Shown here one piece after another: positions 34,151 to 46,442 of a stretch of 64,000 bases of DNA. The stretch is from Plantago major. Its lineage: Eukaryota; Streptophyta; Magnoliopsida; Lamiales; Plantaginaceae. Under the pieces are notes generated by a model. It had not been told where the DNA came from. It ran no database searches and was given only the letters and a program-made list of their open reading frames with translations. The DNA is taken from the NCBI GenBank assembly GCA_026545765.1, contig CM048840.1:15814765-15878764 (forward strand), given 5' to 3'. Each line of letters begins with the position of its first letter. Position 1 is the stretch's first letter. The position numbers were made by a program, and so were the translations under genes.

Positions 34151-35257
34151 ATGAGTACAAGATCCCAAAACAGTTTGGCTAATGAGGAACTAAGAGTTGT
34201 TCAGCCAAATCGTTACGCACTGGTGGTTGGATGCAACTACCCAAACACAATTGATAAGCTTCATGGTGCCATCAATGATGCAAGGAATATGCGACATCTT
34301 CTCCTTACGCGGTTTGGCTTTAAGCCCGACTGTGTTGAATTTATGACAGATGAACCCGGGACTAGGGTGAGACCCACAGGTCAAGCGATGAGGTTGGCCC
34401 TCAGAAGATTGGTAAGCCATGCTAACAATAGAGGAGACCTTGTCTTCTTCTTCTTCGCTGGCCATGGTGGGAAGATCAAATATGGTACCACAACGAAACA
34501 GTTCATTTGTGCTACGGATTGGAATATTATCACATGTAAGTCTTTCAAAATTAAAATATGTTCTGTATGTAGGTTGAAATTCAACTTCTTTTGGCCAAAC
34601 AGTAAAGTAATTACAGCATACTTCTATGTTGTAGGTGTGGACTTCAGAGGATGGGTGAACATGGTTCCGAGAGGGGCCAGTTTCTTCATTGTGGCCGACT
34701 CATGCAACAGCGGTGAGCTTATCGACAAGGAAACGGTCCAGATTGGACCGTACAATCCAAACCACAACCAGCTGCAACAGCAAGAAGAACCAGAGGCTCT
34801 GATATCATCCCCTGCTTGCAAGCCAAGATACATGCCTAGTGAACGCCTCTTGCAGCATCTGGCAGCAGCATCAGGCCTGACATCCCCGGATATTGGTGTC
34901 CATATGATCCATCTGTTTGGGGCTCACGCAGGTGAATTGTTTACACTTCCAACCGAACAGTGGCACAGCAAGTTGAAGCCTGATCAAGGTATCCTTCTTA
35001 GTGCATGCGAGCCTGGGGAACTCTCACGCGAGTCTAATCTTGAAGGTTATGATCAATGCTGTGGAGTTTTCTCATTAGCAATGCAAAAGGCACTAAAAAA
35101 TCACCCTGGCCGGATCACCAATAGGCACCTGGTGCAACGTGTGCGACAAATTGCGAAGAGAATCAGGCTCGAGAGTAAATGGTCCCCCGAAAAAGAGCAA
35201 CATCCCTGCTTATACTGTAGTGACCACAACGCCAATGCCATTTTCCTCTCTGGATGA
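34151..35257 (+). CDS. Type II metacaspase, MC9-like
   Basis: Exons 34151-34535 and 34635-35257 join to 335 residues. The p20-like part starts YALVVGCNYPNT (residues 22-33). The catalytic His is H105 in FFAGHGGK and the catalytic Cys is C152 in VADSCNSGELID. A linker with the NHNQLQQQ tract leads to the p10-like part (DQGILLSACEPGELS to NANAIFLSG). Length is close to Arabidopsis MC9. Metacaspases are Arg/Lys-specific cysteine proteases tied to cell death and stress. The usual motif is DSCHSG; here His is Asn, and Gly-Gly is Gly-Glu. The intron is 99 nt without an in-frame stop, so retention would add 33 residues between the catalytic residues. A TATA-like tract (tctatatatatatg) lies near 34075. 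A truncated copy is at 39150. Confidence 0.9.
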   Translation: MSTRSQNSLANEELRVVQPNRYALVVGCNYPNTIDKLHGAINDARNMRHLLLTRFGFKPDCVEFMTDEPGTRVRPTGQAMRLALRRLVSHANNRGDLVFFFFAGHGGKIKYGTTTKQFICATDWNIITCKSFKIKICSVCRLKFNFFWPNSKVITAYFYVVGVDFRGWVNMVPRGASFFIVADSCNSGELIDKETVQIGPYNPNHNQLQQQEEPEALISSPACKPRYMPSERLLQHLAAASGLTSPDIGVHMIHLFGAHAGELFTLPTEQWHSKLKPDQGILLSACEPGELSRESNLEGYDQCCGVFSLAMQKALKNHPGRITNRHLVQRVRQIAKRIRLESKWSPEKEQHPCLYCSDHNANAIFLSG

Positions 35258-37285
35258 TGAGCCCAGTTTTTGAGCTACTACATTATATTAAGATTATGAA
35301 TATATAGTATGTATTATATTTCTACTATTATTATTGCAATAAATTAGGGATTGTTGATCATGGAATATAAATGTGTATTGCTGAAGAACAGGAGTGAAAA
35401 AGACCTGCAGAAGCACCTTGTTTGCAGAACGAAATTATATAATAACAAAGATACTTGTAAGTAATATCTTGGCGGATGATTAAAAAGTTACCAACAAACG
35501 TCATGGTTGTAGTCATAAATATTAAGGGTTGACGTTATGAACTGAATACAAGGACCGTAACTAACGAAGTGGAGCTGTGATCAAGCAGAAAACAAAACAG
35601 CAGATTTCAGGCCTTTAATGCTCAAATTCAATGAGAAACTCATCCTTAGCTGTTTAGCTAAACCAGTCAGATAAAAGCAAAAGATCAGTTTTACTGATTT
35701 AATTTTTGGATTGTCTTAACTCTATGACTCTCAGAAAAGATTCTCTTGTTTAGCCGGCAATAAAATTCTTTCATCAAGGCTTGATGCATCACAGACTTAC
35801 GGTATGACTCTTGTCCTAATTTGACTTTGTAAAGATAAAAAATATTCTTAATCTTCTTCAAGCCAGCCTGAATACCAGGAACTCAAATCCAATGCCAGGT
35901 AAAGAAAAGCTAGCTATGAAATTTGGCTTACATAAACTGGGAAATATTACATACTGTACGTTGCAGAGTACTCCAGTCCTCAAGGAAGACATATGTTCTA
36001 TGCCGCTTGTTTGCAAATTAAGGAAATTGGGCTGACCAGCAAAGAAATGAGAAAACAATAGCATCTTTCAGAAAATGGGAGTGTTACAGAAACCATCTGC
36101 AAAATTGGGATGCACTCACATCTTCTGGTATGTGTAAAGAGTTCTATCGAATGCCTTCACATCTGTGGTACAGTACAATACAGAATAAAAAGTCAAAGAA
36201 TCAGAAAAACTCATCTAAGCATCTTTTTTTGTTTAATATAATGTACCTGCTCAGATTTCAAACTATTGTGCTCCCTCAGTCCCATAACACGTGCAATTTT
36301 GGTGTCTATATCTGACATAGTATACTATGAAAGTGCATTTCGGCCTTTATTAACAAAATTTTCTTACATATTTTTGTGGTACAATTTAGGAAATTAGTCC
36401 ACTGTCAAAATGGGCAAGACACAACACTGTGTTCGTGAATACTAAAATTACAGATAAGCATTATGATTAGACTGGAAAATATAATTGTTCTTCATCAGAT
36501 TGGTTGCAGAAGCACCAGAAACTGAGATCAGTCCAAGACTTCAAACAAAATGAGGGTAGAAAACAGAATCACTCAAGTGCTTTTGCTAATTCTTGAAACT
36601 GAACAAATTAGAATAGACTGCACAGAAAGAAAGAAAAAAAACGTGTCCAGAAAGTTGAAAGTAGATTTCATGTAAGATATCGGGCCGGAAACTAACTTCC
36701 AAGGTTAGGCCCCGTCACTTCCCATTTCCAAGGGTCCACAATTTCTATGTTTTTGATAATCCAACCTCCAAAATTCTGAAGCAAAAGAAAATGAATGAGA
36801 GAAAATTAAATCCTAGCGTATTGTAGAAAAGTCTAGGAGTACTACTCTATCATGATATGTGCAGAAACATTTCAATACTCTGCAACAACAACTATGCAGT
36901 AATAGAAAATTCTTTGTATGTCTGTTATATATTTATTTGTATCCTGAAGAAATGAAAAAAGAGAATCTGTTACATTCACATGAACGAAAAATTTTGGGGC
37001 TTAAAGTAATTGAAGAACACCAAATCCCTGCAACATAGCTCCAGGCTAATAGTACATTCTTTGTAATGACACCAAAAAGTTGAAACATGATATCCTGATA
37101 ATGTTATATTTCTGCTATGTTAAGAAATGCCAGGGTTACTATAGAAAATCTACAATTGTATCATATTAATCAGCAAAACTACACATATTGTAGTATGGCA
37201 ATTAATTAAATCAGGTGGTGTTGAGAATGGTGAAGACTGAAGAGTATATCAAATGGTAAAGAAGAATTACAGTTTGTCCCAACAT
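35258..37285. other. Intergenic stretch with one possible orphan exon
   Basis: No complete gene. On the minus strand about 36778-36688 reads NFGGWIIKNIEIVDPWKWEV and then a stop, preceded by a possible acceptor (TTCAG). It could be a last exon or relic of an unidentified gene. The first 110 bp match the sequence downstream of the truncated metacaspase copy (39836-39935). Confidence 0.4.
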
Positions 37286-37510
37286 CTTCGATATGGGAAA
37301 TTTTGGGTGAGCTAGAAGAAATGTCAGCAGCAGCACCAGAAGCAATACTAGTAGTCCGTTATTTCTTTCCACACCTCTCCATCTGCTCTGGACATCTCTG
37401 AATCCATAAGTAATCTAATTTGGTTAGGCGTACTGGCGTAGCATAGCTTCCTTAGAGAGCAGACGCCTTGGCCTTTTGCAATTGTAAACTGATGTCTGTT
37501 GGCTGTTGCA
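37286..37510 (-). pseudogene. NLR leucine-rich-repeat 3' remnant, copy A
   Basis: The minus strand matches the end of the LRR remnant at 38640-38940. It shares the atctaatttggtTaggc and agccttttgcaattg-type pieces, with many small changes and frame breaks. The NBS part is absent. Confidence 0.6.
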
Positions 37511-38633
37511 ATAAATACATACTCAATTCTGTCAAACTAAGAAGTACTAAGATTGCAGAGAGTAAGAGAAGTTATATCCTCCCCCAATTACAAGGCTTGT
37601 GCTTTATACTTAGAGAAATGAAGTGCAAGTGTGCTTGACATTAGTATGGACTTTCATAGCATACCAAATGAACAGTGCTAATTACTTATTGTTGACTAGT
37701 TTGGATGCTCATCGAATTTGGTTGGTGTTATGTTGATATCTGATCTATCTTCCTCTTTAGGATTCTTAATTATATTAACTTAGATATCCATTGACAAATT
37801 CATTTAAAAAATAACTAATGCAGGCATAGCATGGTTTGTTTTTGACGCAACTCAACCTGGCCTCTGGCCATTGATTGAACAAAATGCACTTTGTGGAGTA
37901 TCCTTTATTAAGCACATAAGAGAGGCCGGGTCTAGTGTACCAATCTATTACTCAAAATCATATTGAAAACTTGATTACTGACTGTATTTTTTGAAAAGGC
38001 ATAGTAATACAAGATCTGCAGAAGTGCCTTGTTTGCAGATTGAACAACTGTCCCTAGTCCCTACGATTGCTTAATAATATTGTGAAAATTATCTGCAAAA
38101 GACCATTTAACCAGTGGTCGATCTCATTAATGAGAAAACAGAAACATAGAAGAAATATGCATCTTGTACAAGAACAAAAACTTAAATTCATTTGAGAATG
38201 ACAAAAATGGTTAATTCGAAGTTTCAAATAGGTTGAAGATACAAAGACCAGGTGTCAAACAAATGCATAAGTTGTGTTTAATGCACTCACCACCAGAAAC
38301 AAAGTTTGCGTTAGCCTTGTTGGAGCAATCACACTTGTACTGATGTCCTGCAAAAAAGTTATACATGTTATAGATAGCAGTGCGAACATTTCTTAAAATC
38401 TGATGTGTTTCAAACAAAGCATTATACATAGGAATCAGAGAGCTAATGTTATCATCATCTAAGCAAGCGAATACATGTAAAGAATTCTAAAAATGAAGTT
38501 TGATTATTTGAAAGTGCTGAAACGAAGAATTTTAGTTAAACATTTAAATGACCAAGATTCAACAGAATACAAATTAAGCTGCAGGAAGTGATACATAATA
38601 AGTGAAATACTAATAACAAAGGAGACTTACAAT
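37511..38633. other. Intergenic stretch between LRR remnants
   Basis: No gene was recognised. A segment near 38010-38035 (gatctgcagaag and cttgtttgcag) matches one near 35408-35430 downstream of the metacaspase, so part of this interval is duplicated. Confidence 0.4.
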
Positions 38634-38945
38634 TTATATGAAAACATATTTGATATGTGAAATCTTGGGCCACTGAGAAGATGAAGCATTGGTGGTGGCA
38701 GCTGCAGCAGAACTAGTAGGCTTTCTGCACCTCTCCGCCAGCAATGGACATTTGTTAATCCACAAGTAATCTAATTTGGTGAGGCTGAGCATGGCTTCCT
38801 TAGAGGGCAGATGCATTAGCCTTTTGCAATTGACAATCCACAAGTGATTCAAAGAAGACAAATTCCGAATCCATTCAGGCAGAGCCTCAATTCTTCCAGA
38901 ATCAGACAACTGTAAGTATGTTAGAGAAGTGAGATGTTGAATCTG
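38634..38945 (-). pseudogene. NLR leucine-rich-repeat 3' remnant, copy B
   Basis: The minus strand encodes the last LRRs of a CC-NBS-LRR protein: LPEWIRNLSSLNHLWIVNCK, then LTKLDYLWINKCPLLAERC and a Ser/Ala tail, ending at a stop near 38634. Both the NBS and the earlier LRRs are missing. It differs in sequence from the full NLR at 58381-60996, so it descends from another NLR. Confidence 0.75.
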
Positions 38946-39149
38946 AAATAACGCTCAATTGGCAATTCAATCAATCCTCGGCAGTCACTATGAGTTGTTG
39001 CTGCTGAAGATGCCTTTTCCTCCTCCTTGTTGCTTTTGTGAATCTCCTCCTCCACCTCCTACTCTTCTTCCATATGGAATCATTATTATTTTTATTGACT
39101 TCAATTCTATGCAAGAGCCTATATATAATTCCTCAAGAGAAAAAAGTGT

Positions 39150-39835
39150 GTTGAAATTCATCTTATTTTGGTCGAATAGTGAAGTAATTACGGTATTCTA
39201 TGTTGTAAGTATGGACTTCAGAATATGGGTGAACATGGTTCCTAGTGGGGCCAGTTTCGTCATTTGTGGCCAGCTCTTGCAACAGCGGCGAGCTTATCGA
39301 CAAGGAAACGTACCAGATTGGACCGTACAATCCAAACCACAACCAGCTGCAACAGCAAGGAGAACCAGAGGCTCTGATTTCATCCCCTGCTTGCAAGCCA
39401 AGATACATGCCTAGTGAACGCCTCTTCCAGCATCTGGCAGCAGCATCAGGCCTAACATCCCCGGATATTGGTGTCCATATGATCCATCTGTTTGGGGCTC
39501 ACGCAGGTGAATTGTTTACACTTCCAACCGAACAGTGGCACAGCAAGTTGAAGAAGCCTGATCAAGGTATCCTTCTTAGTGCATGCGAGCCTGGGGAACT
39601 CTCACGCAAGTCTAATCTTGAAGGTTATGATCAATGCTGTGGAGTTTTCTCATTAGCAATGCGAAAGGCACTAAAAAATCACCCTGGCCGGATCACCAAT
39701 AGGCACCTGGTGCAACGTGTGCGACAAATTGCAAAGAGAATCAGGCTCGAGAGTAAATGGTCCCCCGAAAAAGAGCAACATCCCTGCTTTTACGGTAGTG
39801 ACCACAACGCCAATGCCATTTACCTCTCTGGGTGA
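39150..39835 (+). pseudogene. 5'-truncated metacaspase copy
   Basis: Near-identical to 34573-35257. It begins inside the intron of the intact gene (gttgaaattc at 39150) and continues past the stop into shared 3' sequence to about 39935. Exon 1 with the catalytic His is absent. The acceptor gtaggtg has become gtaagta. A base insertion near 39261 shifts the frame just before the catalytic Cys region (SSCNSGELID remains). One extra Lys codon distinguishes it from the intact copy. The C-terminal part is open to the stop at 39833-39835, but with half the active site missing no protease is expected. Confidence 0.9.
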
Positions 39836-40061
39836 TGAGCCCAGTTACTGAGCTACTAATTATATAAAGATTATGAATATATACATTATCTATTATTGCA
39901 ATAAATTAGGGAAATTTGATCTTGAACTGTAAATATGTATATCAGTTCAATGAAACTTGCAGAGATTTATCTCTGTCAATTTCAGAAAGAATTAATACAA
40001 TATCACACATCAGGACAAATGTTTTACCAACTTCTTGCATTGAATCATTTTCATAAATTGA

Positions 40062-42916
40062 TCAACATTCATCACCAGCATCATTACCCCCAACTCGATT
40101 CCTTCTCTCTTGATCGTCAAGATAGTTCTGGTATATATATGAAGCAAAACCCCAGAAAGCGAGCAACATTGCGATTATCTTCACTCCGTTCATGCTGTCA
40201 TGAAATATTATGAAAGAAGCGATAGGAGTAACGGCCAAAGACATCGTACTGATAACATTGGAAAACAGTGAAGACACCACGAATATCAGCCCCACAACAC
40301 CAACTGAACAAACCTGCCATGAAATGGCTGTCCAAACCAGAGTCATTACGTAAGAAACCTTCCCGGCTGTGAAATTGTCCATTTCGCCGCTTATAGTCTT
40401 CCATTCTCCACTTGCAAAGAGGCCAATAGTGGTAACACAAGTAGCTACAATTGCAGTGTAAATTTGCATTTCAAGAACCACAGAGAAAGTCTCTTTTTTC
40501 AAGACTTTCTCAAATGTTAGCTGCATTAGAGATAACAAAAGCGAGTAGAGGGAAGAAGCTGCAAGAGCAGTAACAATACCGATAATGTATTTTCCTTTTG
40601 ATACCCCTTCAGGAGCATCTGATTCATCATTTATAGCAAGAAGGGCAGCGGACAAGGAAAGGATTACCACAGAATTAAGGATTAAGGAAGTGAACTTTTG
40701 GTGGTTGATGAAGTAAGAGAAAATTGCATTAGACGCCAACTGAGTAGCACAAATGAGAGAATAAGTAGAAGCAGATAGGTATAATAGCCCTATGGAATAC
40801 AACATGTTATCTCCAGCAATTACGATTCCAAGGACAATGTAAATTGCACCCAGAGTAAGAATGGAAGGTGAGGTTGATAGATTTTGAGACTCATCAGGGG
40901 AACGGAGAAAGAAATATGGAATGAATAGAATCGGGAAAGCAGCTGTTTGGACTAAAGTGGCCATCCATGTACTGTTTCCACCCTTGTCATAGTAAAATCT
41001 TCCCAATAGAACTGCCGCAGCTTGACCAACTACCAGGAAAAGTATGTTGACAGCTACCAGGAGCCACCAGTGTACAGGTTTAAGTTTGCTAAGGGGGTAG
41101 TGTTGCTTTGAAGCCCCATGTTCTGACAGAATCGGTTCTTGATTAACTGAGGCAGAGGAAAAACAACGTTATAGTAATTCATTGGAAAACTGAAGTAAAT
41201 ATAGGATAAATTAAAAATGTATCAATCAAAATGAACTTTTATTCAGCAAAACTTCTGAAAACTAATACATATCTAGAGAAATTTGATAATATGTTAACTA
41301 TGCTACTGGAGAGCATTTATAACGTTAAAGCCAATCATGGTAAAGGTAAGTAAATTTCCTCAAAAAAAAAAAAGAAAAAAGTAAAGGTAAGTAAATAATG
41401 GATTAAATGCACATGAACAGCTAAATCATTTGTCCAATTACAGTGCAGAATCCAGTGCTTCACATTATCACAATATCCCTGTGATCGTGTTGGAAAAAAC
41501 ATAATTGTCGCCATAAATCTAATACAATGATAATTTGCAAATAAGTTTCATTCAATGATACATGCAAGTAGCAATTGTAGATGAACCACCAGAATAGAAC
41601 ATCTGATTGAACGGCTCCAAGAAAACATAAATCTCCACTAAACCTGTTTTAATTATCAGTGTATATTAATCAGTACCTTAGGCATGTTCCAGATATTTGT
41701 GAATATTAGCACCCACTATATCACTAAAGATGAATATAAGGTATGCCATATGTGACGGTTTATCAATGAAATACCAGGTAGGATAAAAAGCATGCAACAC
41801 TTGATAACAACACGGAGTCATGGACTCCCTTCACAAAAAAAACGTTCATATGCACCCTTACTAATATATAAAGATATTTGGTCTTAAAAACATCTGTACA
41901 GCTATAAGGTTTTTCAATTTGTGAAAAGGATTTGGTCTGAGGCTGCTATAAAAGAGAAGTAAACTGAAATATACTTAGGTGCCTGCAAACAATAACACTC
42001 AGCTTCGGATCATGAATGATAACAGAATACGCAGTTAAGATGATAACACTTACAGGTAAGATTAAATGTTTGAAGTTAGAAGAGCGTGTTCAGTTATTTC
42101 ACATTGAACCCTTTTCAAATCCTGAAAATTCTATTTTGAATACAAACACCCATGGTTCGGCAAACACCAATTTTTCTCTACATCAACATTCTTAACTAAG
42201 AAACTGCTGAAATTTGAAAGAGTTCCTATAAGTCTATAACAAGTTCTAATGAACTGCAAAATCACGTGCAAGGATTCTCATCTCATACGCCAATATCTGG
42301 CTTATTCTACAGAAAAGGATAGTACAATAAAGTAAATCTCTAATACTACATGTCTTCTATAGCTATATAACATGACATTCACCGTGAGTCATGCAGCATA
42401 ATTTCTATTATCGGCTTCGTACCCACTCTAACGCCTTTCTTATAACCTAGTGACAAGATTAGATATGGTAAGAGACTATTCTTACTAGCTTCTCACACAG
42501 CAAACCTTTAACAAACAACTCACTAGATATTCACATCACAGCCATTTACGCAACTCCCAATTTCCGATTCCCCTAGTAAAATCTCTAGGGTAACAGCAGT
42601 CATGAAAGTGGTGTTCACTGCCTCAGTACAACCATGAACAAAAACGGAAACTTGAATTCATCAGTACTAATAAAAAATCATCCTTTTCGTGCAATTCCCA
42701 TTCATATACAGTACATACACAATCTCCAACTGAACTGAGGGAGTAGTTGGAACGTCTGACAGCTTTTCATCAGTAAAGGTTTCAACTAAATTGGATAAAA
42801 GTACATGCACCAAAAACCAAATAAGCGAATTATACATGAAATTGAAAGACACCCACATAAAGAAACGGATAAAAAAAGCAAAGCCCATGTCTTTCGAAAG
42901 ATTGAATACCTGGCAT
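40062..42916 (-). CDS. Purine permease-like transporter (PUP family, PUP11-like)
   Basis: Coding exons 42916-42910 (7 nt, MP plus one base) and 41146-40062 join at a GT-AG intron of 1,763 bp to give exactly 363 residues plus stop. The body has about ten hydrophobic membrane segments, and sequence typical of plant purine permeases: HWWLLVAVNILFLVVGQAAA, then LLGRFYYDKGGNSTWMATLV, LIYLSASTYSLICATQL-type segments and FWGFASYIYQNYL near the end. The family moves purine bases, cytokinins or related compounds across plasma or internal membranes by proton coupling; the substrate of this one cannot be read. A minus-strand TATATAG near 43208 may be its TATA box. A MULE begins at 43299, just upstream of it. 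Confidence 0.85.
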
Positions 42917-43298
42917 GGTGGAAATGCTGAAAGGGAATTTGAATTGAGTGTGGAAATAAAAGAATTAAGAGAGAGAGTTGATGAGGCGATTGTTGTGGGA
43001 GAAGGAAAACCAAATGAGAGGAGAAAATATGCGTAAGTGAGCAGCCACAAAACAATCCAATTGAGAAGCTTTTTTCTTTCTGAATTGTGATGATGATTGA
43101 ATCCGATTGAAACTTGACTCTCAGTCTCCCACTCAATTGATATTCTTCTTGGAGGTGGTGGTAGGGTAATGTTCTATGTTATGGTCCAATGGGTGGTCAC
43201 CACGTCTATATACGGAGATAATAGTCAAGGCGAATCCGAATAATGGAACTATTGATGGTGAAAAAGTCAAGAGATATTGGATTGAGAAAATTACAAAT

Positions 43299-43365
43299 GG
43301 TACCCCTTAAATTGACCCCCTAAATAGATTGACCCATTCTATTCAAACAAATACCCCCTGGAGTT
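43299..43365 (+). repeat. Left terminal inverted repeat of the MULE
   Basis: First 16 bases are perfectly complementary to the right end at 53147-53162; the rest is imperfect. Confidence 0.75.
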
Positions 43366-44489
43366 GACCAAAATCAAAATTGATTTCTCTCTCCTCCCAT
43401 TTATCTTCTCTCTCTTGACATGCTGGCATTGTTTGGAATGAGAAAATAAAGAAAAGTAAAATTCAAATTAAAATAATTACTTCAGTACAGAAAAAGAGAA
43501 AACAAAATACATTAAAGAAGAAACCCTTCCCCTTCACTCTTATATCCCGCAAAAAATAACTGCCTACTCTCTGTTTCAATCAACTACTTGTGTAACAAAT
43601 TCCGACCGAAAATTTGAAGTAATCCCTGAAATTCGAGCATAGAGGACGCTGGAAGTGGGTCAGATATTGTATTTGCGTGCTGTATTGCAAGGCGCGCTTT
43701 TGGCGGTTCAAACGAATGCCATTGTACAAGTATGTCGAAGCTTCTTTTGTTCCGTTTTTGATGAAGTTGTGTTCTATTAGTTGTTTGTAGGCTCTGAATT
43801 CAGTTTAGAAGAAGAATTGTGGGTATAATTGTTGATTTGAAACGTAAAAAAAAACCTCCTTTTTTTTTCCTAGTTATTTTGGTTTGGATTGAACACTGCA
43901 ATGCCGCTTGTATATTGAGTTATTAGATGAACATTATGCTGAATTTGGTGTTGAACTTGCAGAGTTAGGGTTTATATGTAATTTTTGGGAGGGGTTGTTC
44001 TTGATTGTGTTCTATTGTTGTTGATTGCAGAAAAATGGGTGGAATTTACAATATCAGGATACACTATGTCAAGGACCTATATATGCTTGAGAATGTCAAA
44101 AGCAGTAGGTATACTCACATAAAACTTGTGAATGATATTATGGCTACTGCTTTGGAGAGTGTTAGAAGTTCCCAGAATTTAGCTTTTAGTATGAAGTGTG
44201 ATATTGAAGGCTCATATGATCAGTTAGAACTAATTAATGATGAGGATGTGAGGAAGATGTTTGAACTAAATAAGGAGTATATGGAGGTTGAGTTACATGT
44301 GGAGACTGATGAAGCAATTCCTTTAGTTATTGATGAGTCTACTAGGATAAAGAGGAAGGTTAGCTCTGTGTGGGGTGATGAGGATGATGATTTACTTTAT
44401 GTCCCTTCTACTAATGTGAATGAACCACCTCCTAGAGCAAGACAGTATAGGAGAAGAAAATGTAAACCAACGGCTGCTCATTGCACTAC

Positions 44490-44760
44490 AAGAAATCCGT
44501 CAAATAGCGACGGAGACTAGCGACGGATAAAATCCGTCGCTATCTAGCGACGAATCGCTTGGTTTAGTGACGGAATGGAGACGGATTGAGCGAATTCACT
44601 CAATCCGTCTCTAATCCGTCGCTAATCCGTCGCTAAATTAGCGACGTATATTTTTCCGTCGCTATTTATATTATCCGTCCCTAAATAAGTTGACCGGATA
44701 AAAATAAAAAATAAAAAAAAGTAAAATCGATTTTAGCGACGGATCGCTATCCTTCTTCCT
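44490..44760. repeat. Left subterminal repeats of CACTA-2
   Basis: Many copies of gcgacggat / atccgtcgc, some with changes such as gagacggat, directly after CACTACAAG. Confidence 0.8.
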
Positions 44761-45465
44761 TTGCCCTTTCCGCATTCCGACCAAATCTCGACCGTTCCGG
44801 CCAATTTTGGAGTCTTCTCGAAGCTCGTGCGACAAGGAACTCGTGTGGTCAACCAATTTCATCTTTTTCAGCTAAATCGAAGGCATTTTGGCTAAAACCC
44901 TAACTTTGCCAGATTTGGGGATTTTGTTAATTTCGACTAATTTAAGCAATTGCATGTTTATTGTAAGTATGTAGTAGTTAGTTTAGCTTATATTACGTAG
45001 TGTGTTAACTTTGAGATGTTCAATTGATATATTGATTGTGAATTTAGATTTTTAGTATAACGTTAAGATGTTTGGAAGTATGTAGGGTTGTTAATTTGAT
45101 ATTTTCGTATATGTAGTAGGATTAGAAAGATTTAGTTGAGTGTTTTGGAACCCTTACTTGTTGACAAATTTGGGAATTTTGTTAATTTCGACTAATTAGA
45201 TCAATTGTATGTTTATGGGAGCTATATAGTATACTAGCTAGTTAACTTTGTGCAATTGATATATTGATTGTGAATTTGTATTGCTAATTAGTATAATGTT
45301 AGGATGTTTGTAAGTACGTAGTAATTTTGATTCGATAAATTCGTATATATACACTAGATTATGAAGATTTAATTAAGTGTTTTGAGACTATTTGGTGATT
45401 ATATTAACGTAAAATGCATGTTATAAATCTAATAATTGTAGACGTGTCAGGCTAATCATATAATT

Positions 45466-46260
45466 ATGAATCCCGATCGTTCATGGATGTACCGTCGCAT
45501 AGTTAATGGCAGAATCCAGTCTAGTTTTGTGGAAGGGGTTGAATCCTTCATCACTTTTGCGCTTACACAAACTACTTGTTTGAGTGGGGGGAAGATGAAG
45601 TGCCCTTGCAATGCGAACAAATGTAGGAATAAACAATTTTTGCCAACGGTAGTGGAGCACTTGAAACGTAAGGGGTTCGTGTCTCAGTATGAGGTATGGT
45701 GTTATCATGGTGAGACATGAGCACCGTTCATGGATTATGAGCATCTCTCAAAGCGTAAAAGGAAGGAGAAAAATGTGATCGGAAGTACTCAAAATACGTC
45801 TACATCTGATGCTAATTATGATCATGAACGGAGGAGAAAATGGTGTATGACTTGAATATCCGGGGTTTCCTTTGAAAAGAACCTTTCTGTTTGATGTTGA
45901 CTGGTATGATCCTACTCCAAGTGGTACGAAGAAACACGAGCTCTATCAGATGGTAGAAATTAACCATAGGAAGAGGCATCGTACTAAGTATGAACCGTTT
46001 ATCTTGGCGACTCAAGCACGCCAGGTGGTGTTTATTGAATATCCAAGCCTCAAACGCGATAAGGCGGACTGGTTGGCTGCGATGCATATACAGGCCCGCT
46101 CCAGAGTATAGTACATTGATAAGGACGACTCAATTACCAACTCGTATCAAGAAGAGGTCGTCGATCAAACAGCGAGAAAGCCTGTACAAGCTGATGATGA
46201 GTTCATAGACCTGCATGAAGACCAATTTATAGACTTAACAATAGCCGATGAGGACGAGGG
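45466..46260 (+). pseudogene. CACTA-2 TNP2-type transposase remnant
   Basis: Starts MNPDRSWMYRRIVNGR at 45466, with SFVEGVESFITFAL and CPCNANKCRNKQFLPTVVEH, then a stop after the HGE motif at 45718-45720. A DUF4216-like part follows at about 45860-46258 (RTFLFDVDWYDPTPSG, then ATQARQVVFIEYPS) with a TAG at about 46109. The catalytic core between them is missing. Unlike CACTA-1 the N-terminal frame is intact, but the deletion is larger. Confidence 0.8.
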
Positions 46261-46442
46261 TATGTGTGTATTGTATGCTTAGTTGTTATGTGTATATATG
46301 AGGACGAGGGTATGTGTGTATTGTAGTTGTTGATTATTATTACTTTTTGTGCGTTAATATATGTCAAATGTATATGTTTTACATGCATATTCATGTATTC
46401 TTTACTAACACATTTTTTCCTGCAATTTCTTATATGCTCTTG

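Noticed and set aside
38959..39150. New N-terminal exon for the truncated metacaspase copy
   Set aside because: The Pro-rich open frame ahead of it is not like a metacaspase start and the downstream frame is shifted; no His-containing part is present.
44005..44034. Earlier Met for the MULE transposase
   Set aside because: It lies upstream of the splice acceptor ttgattgcag, so it is intronic; the Met at 44035 is the better start.
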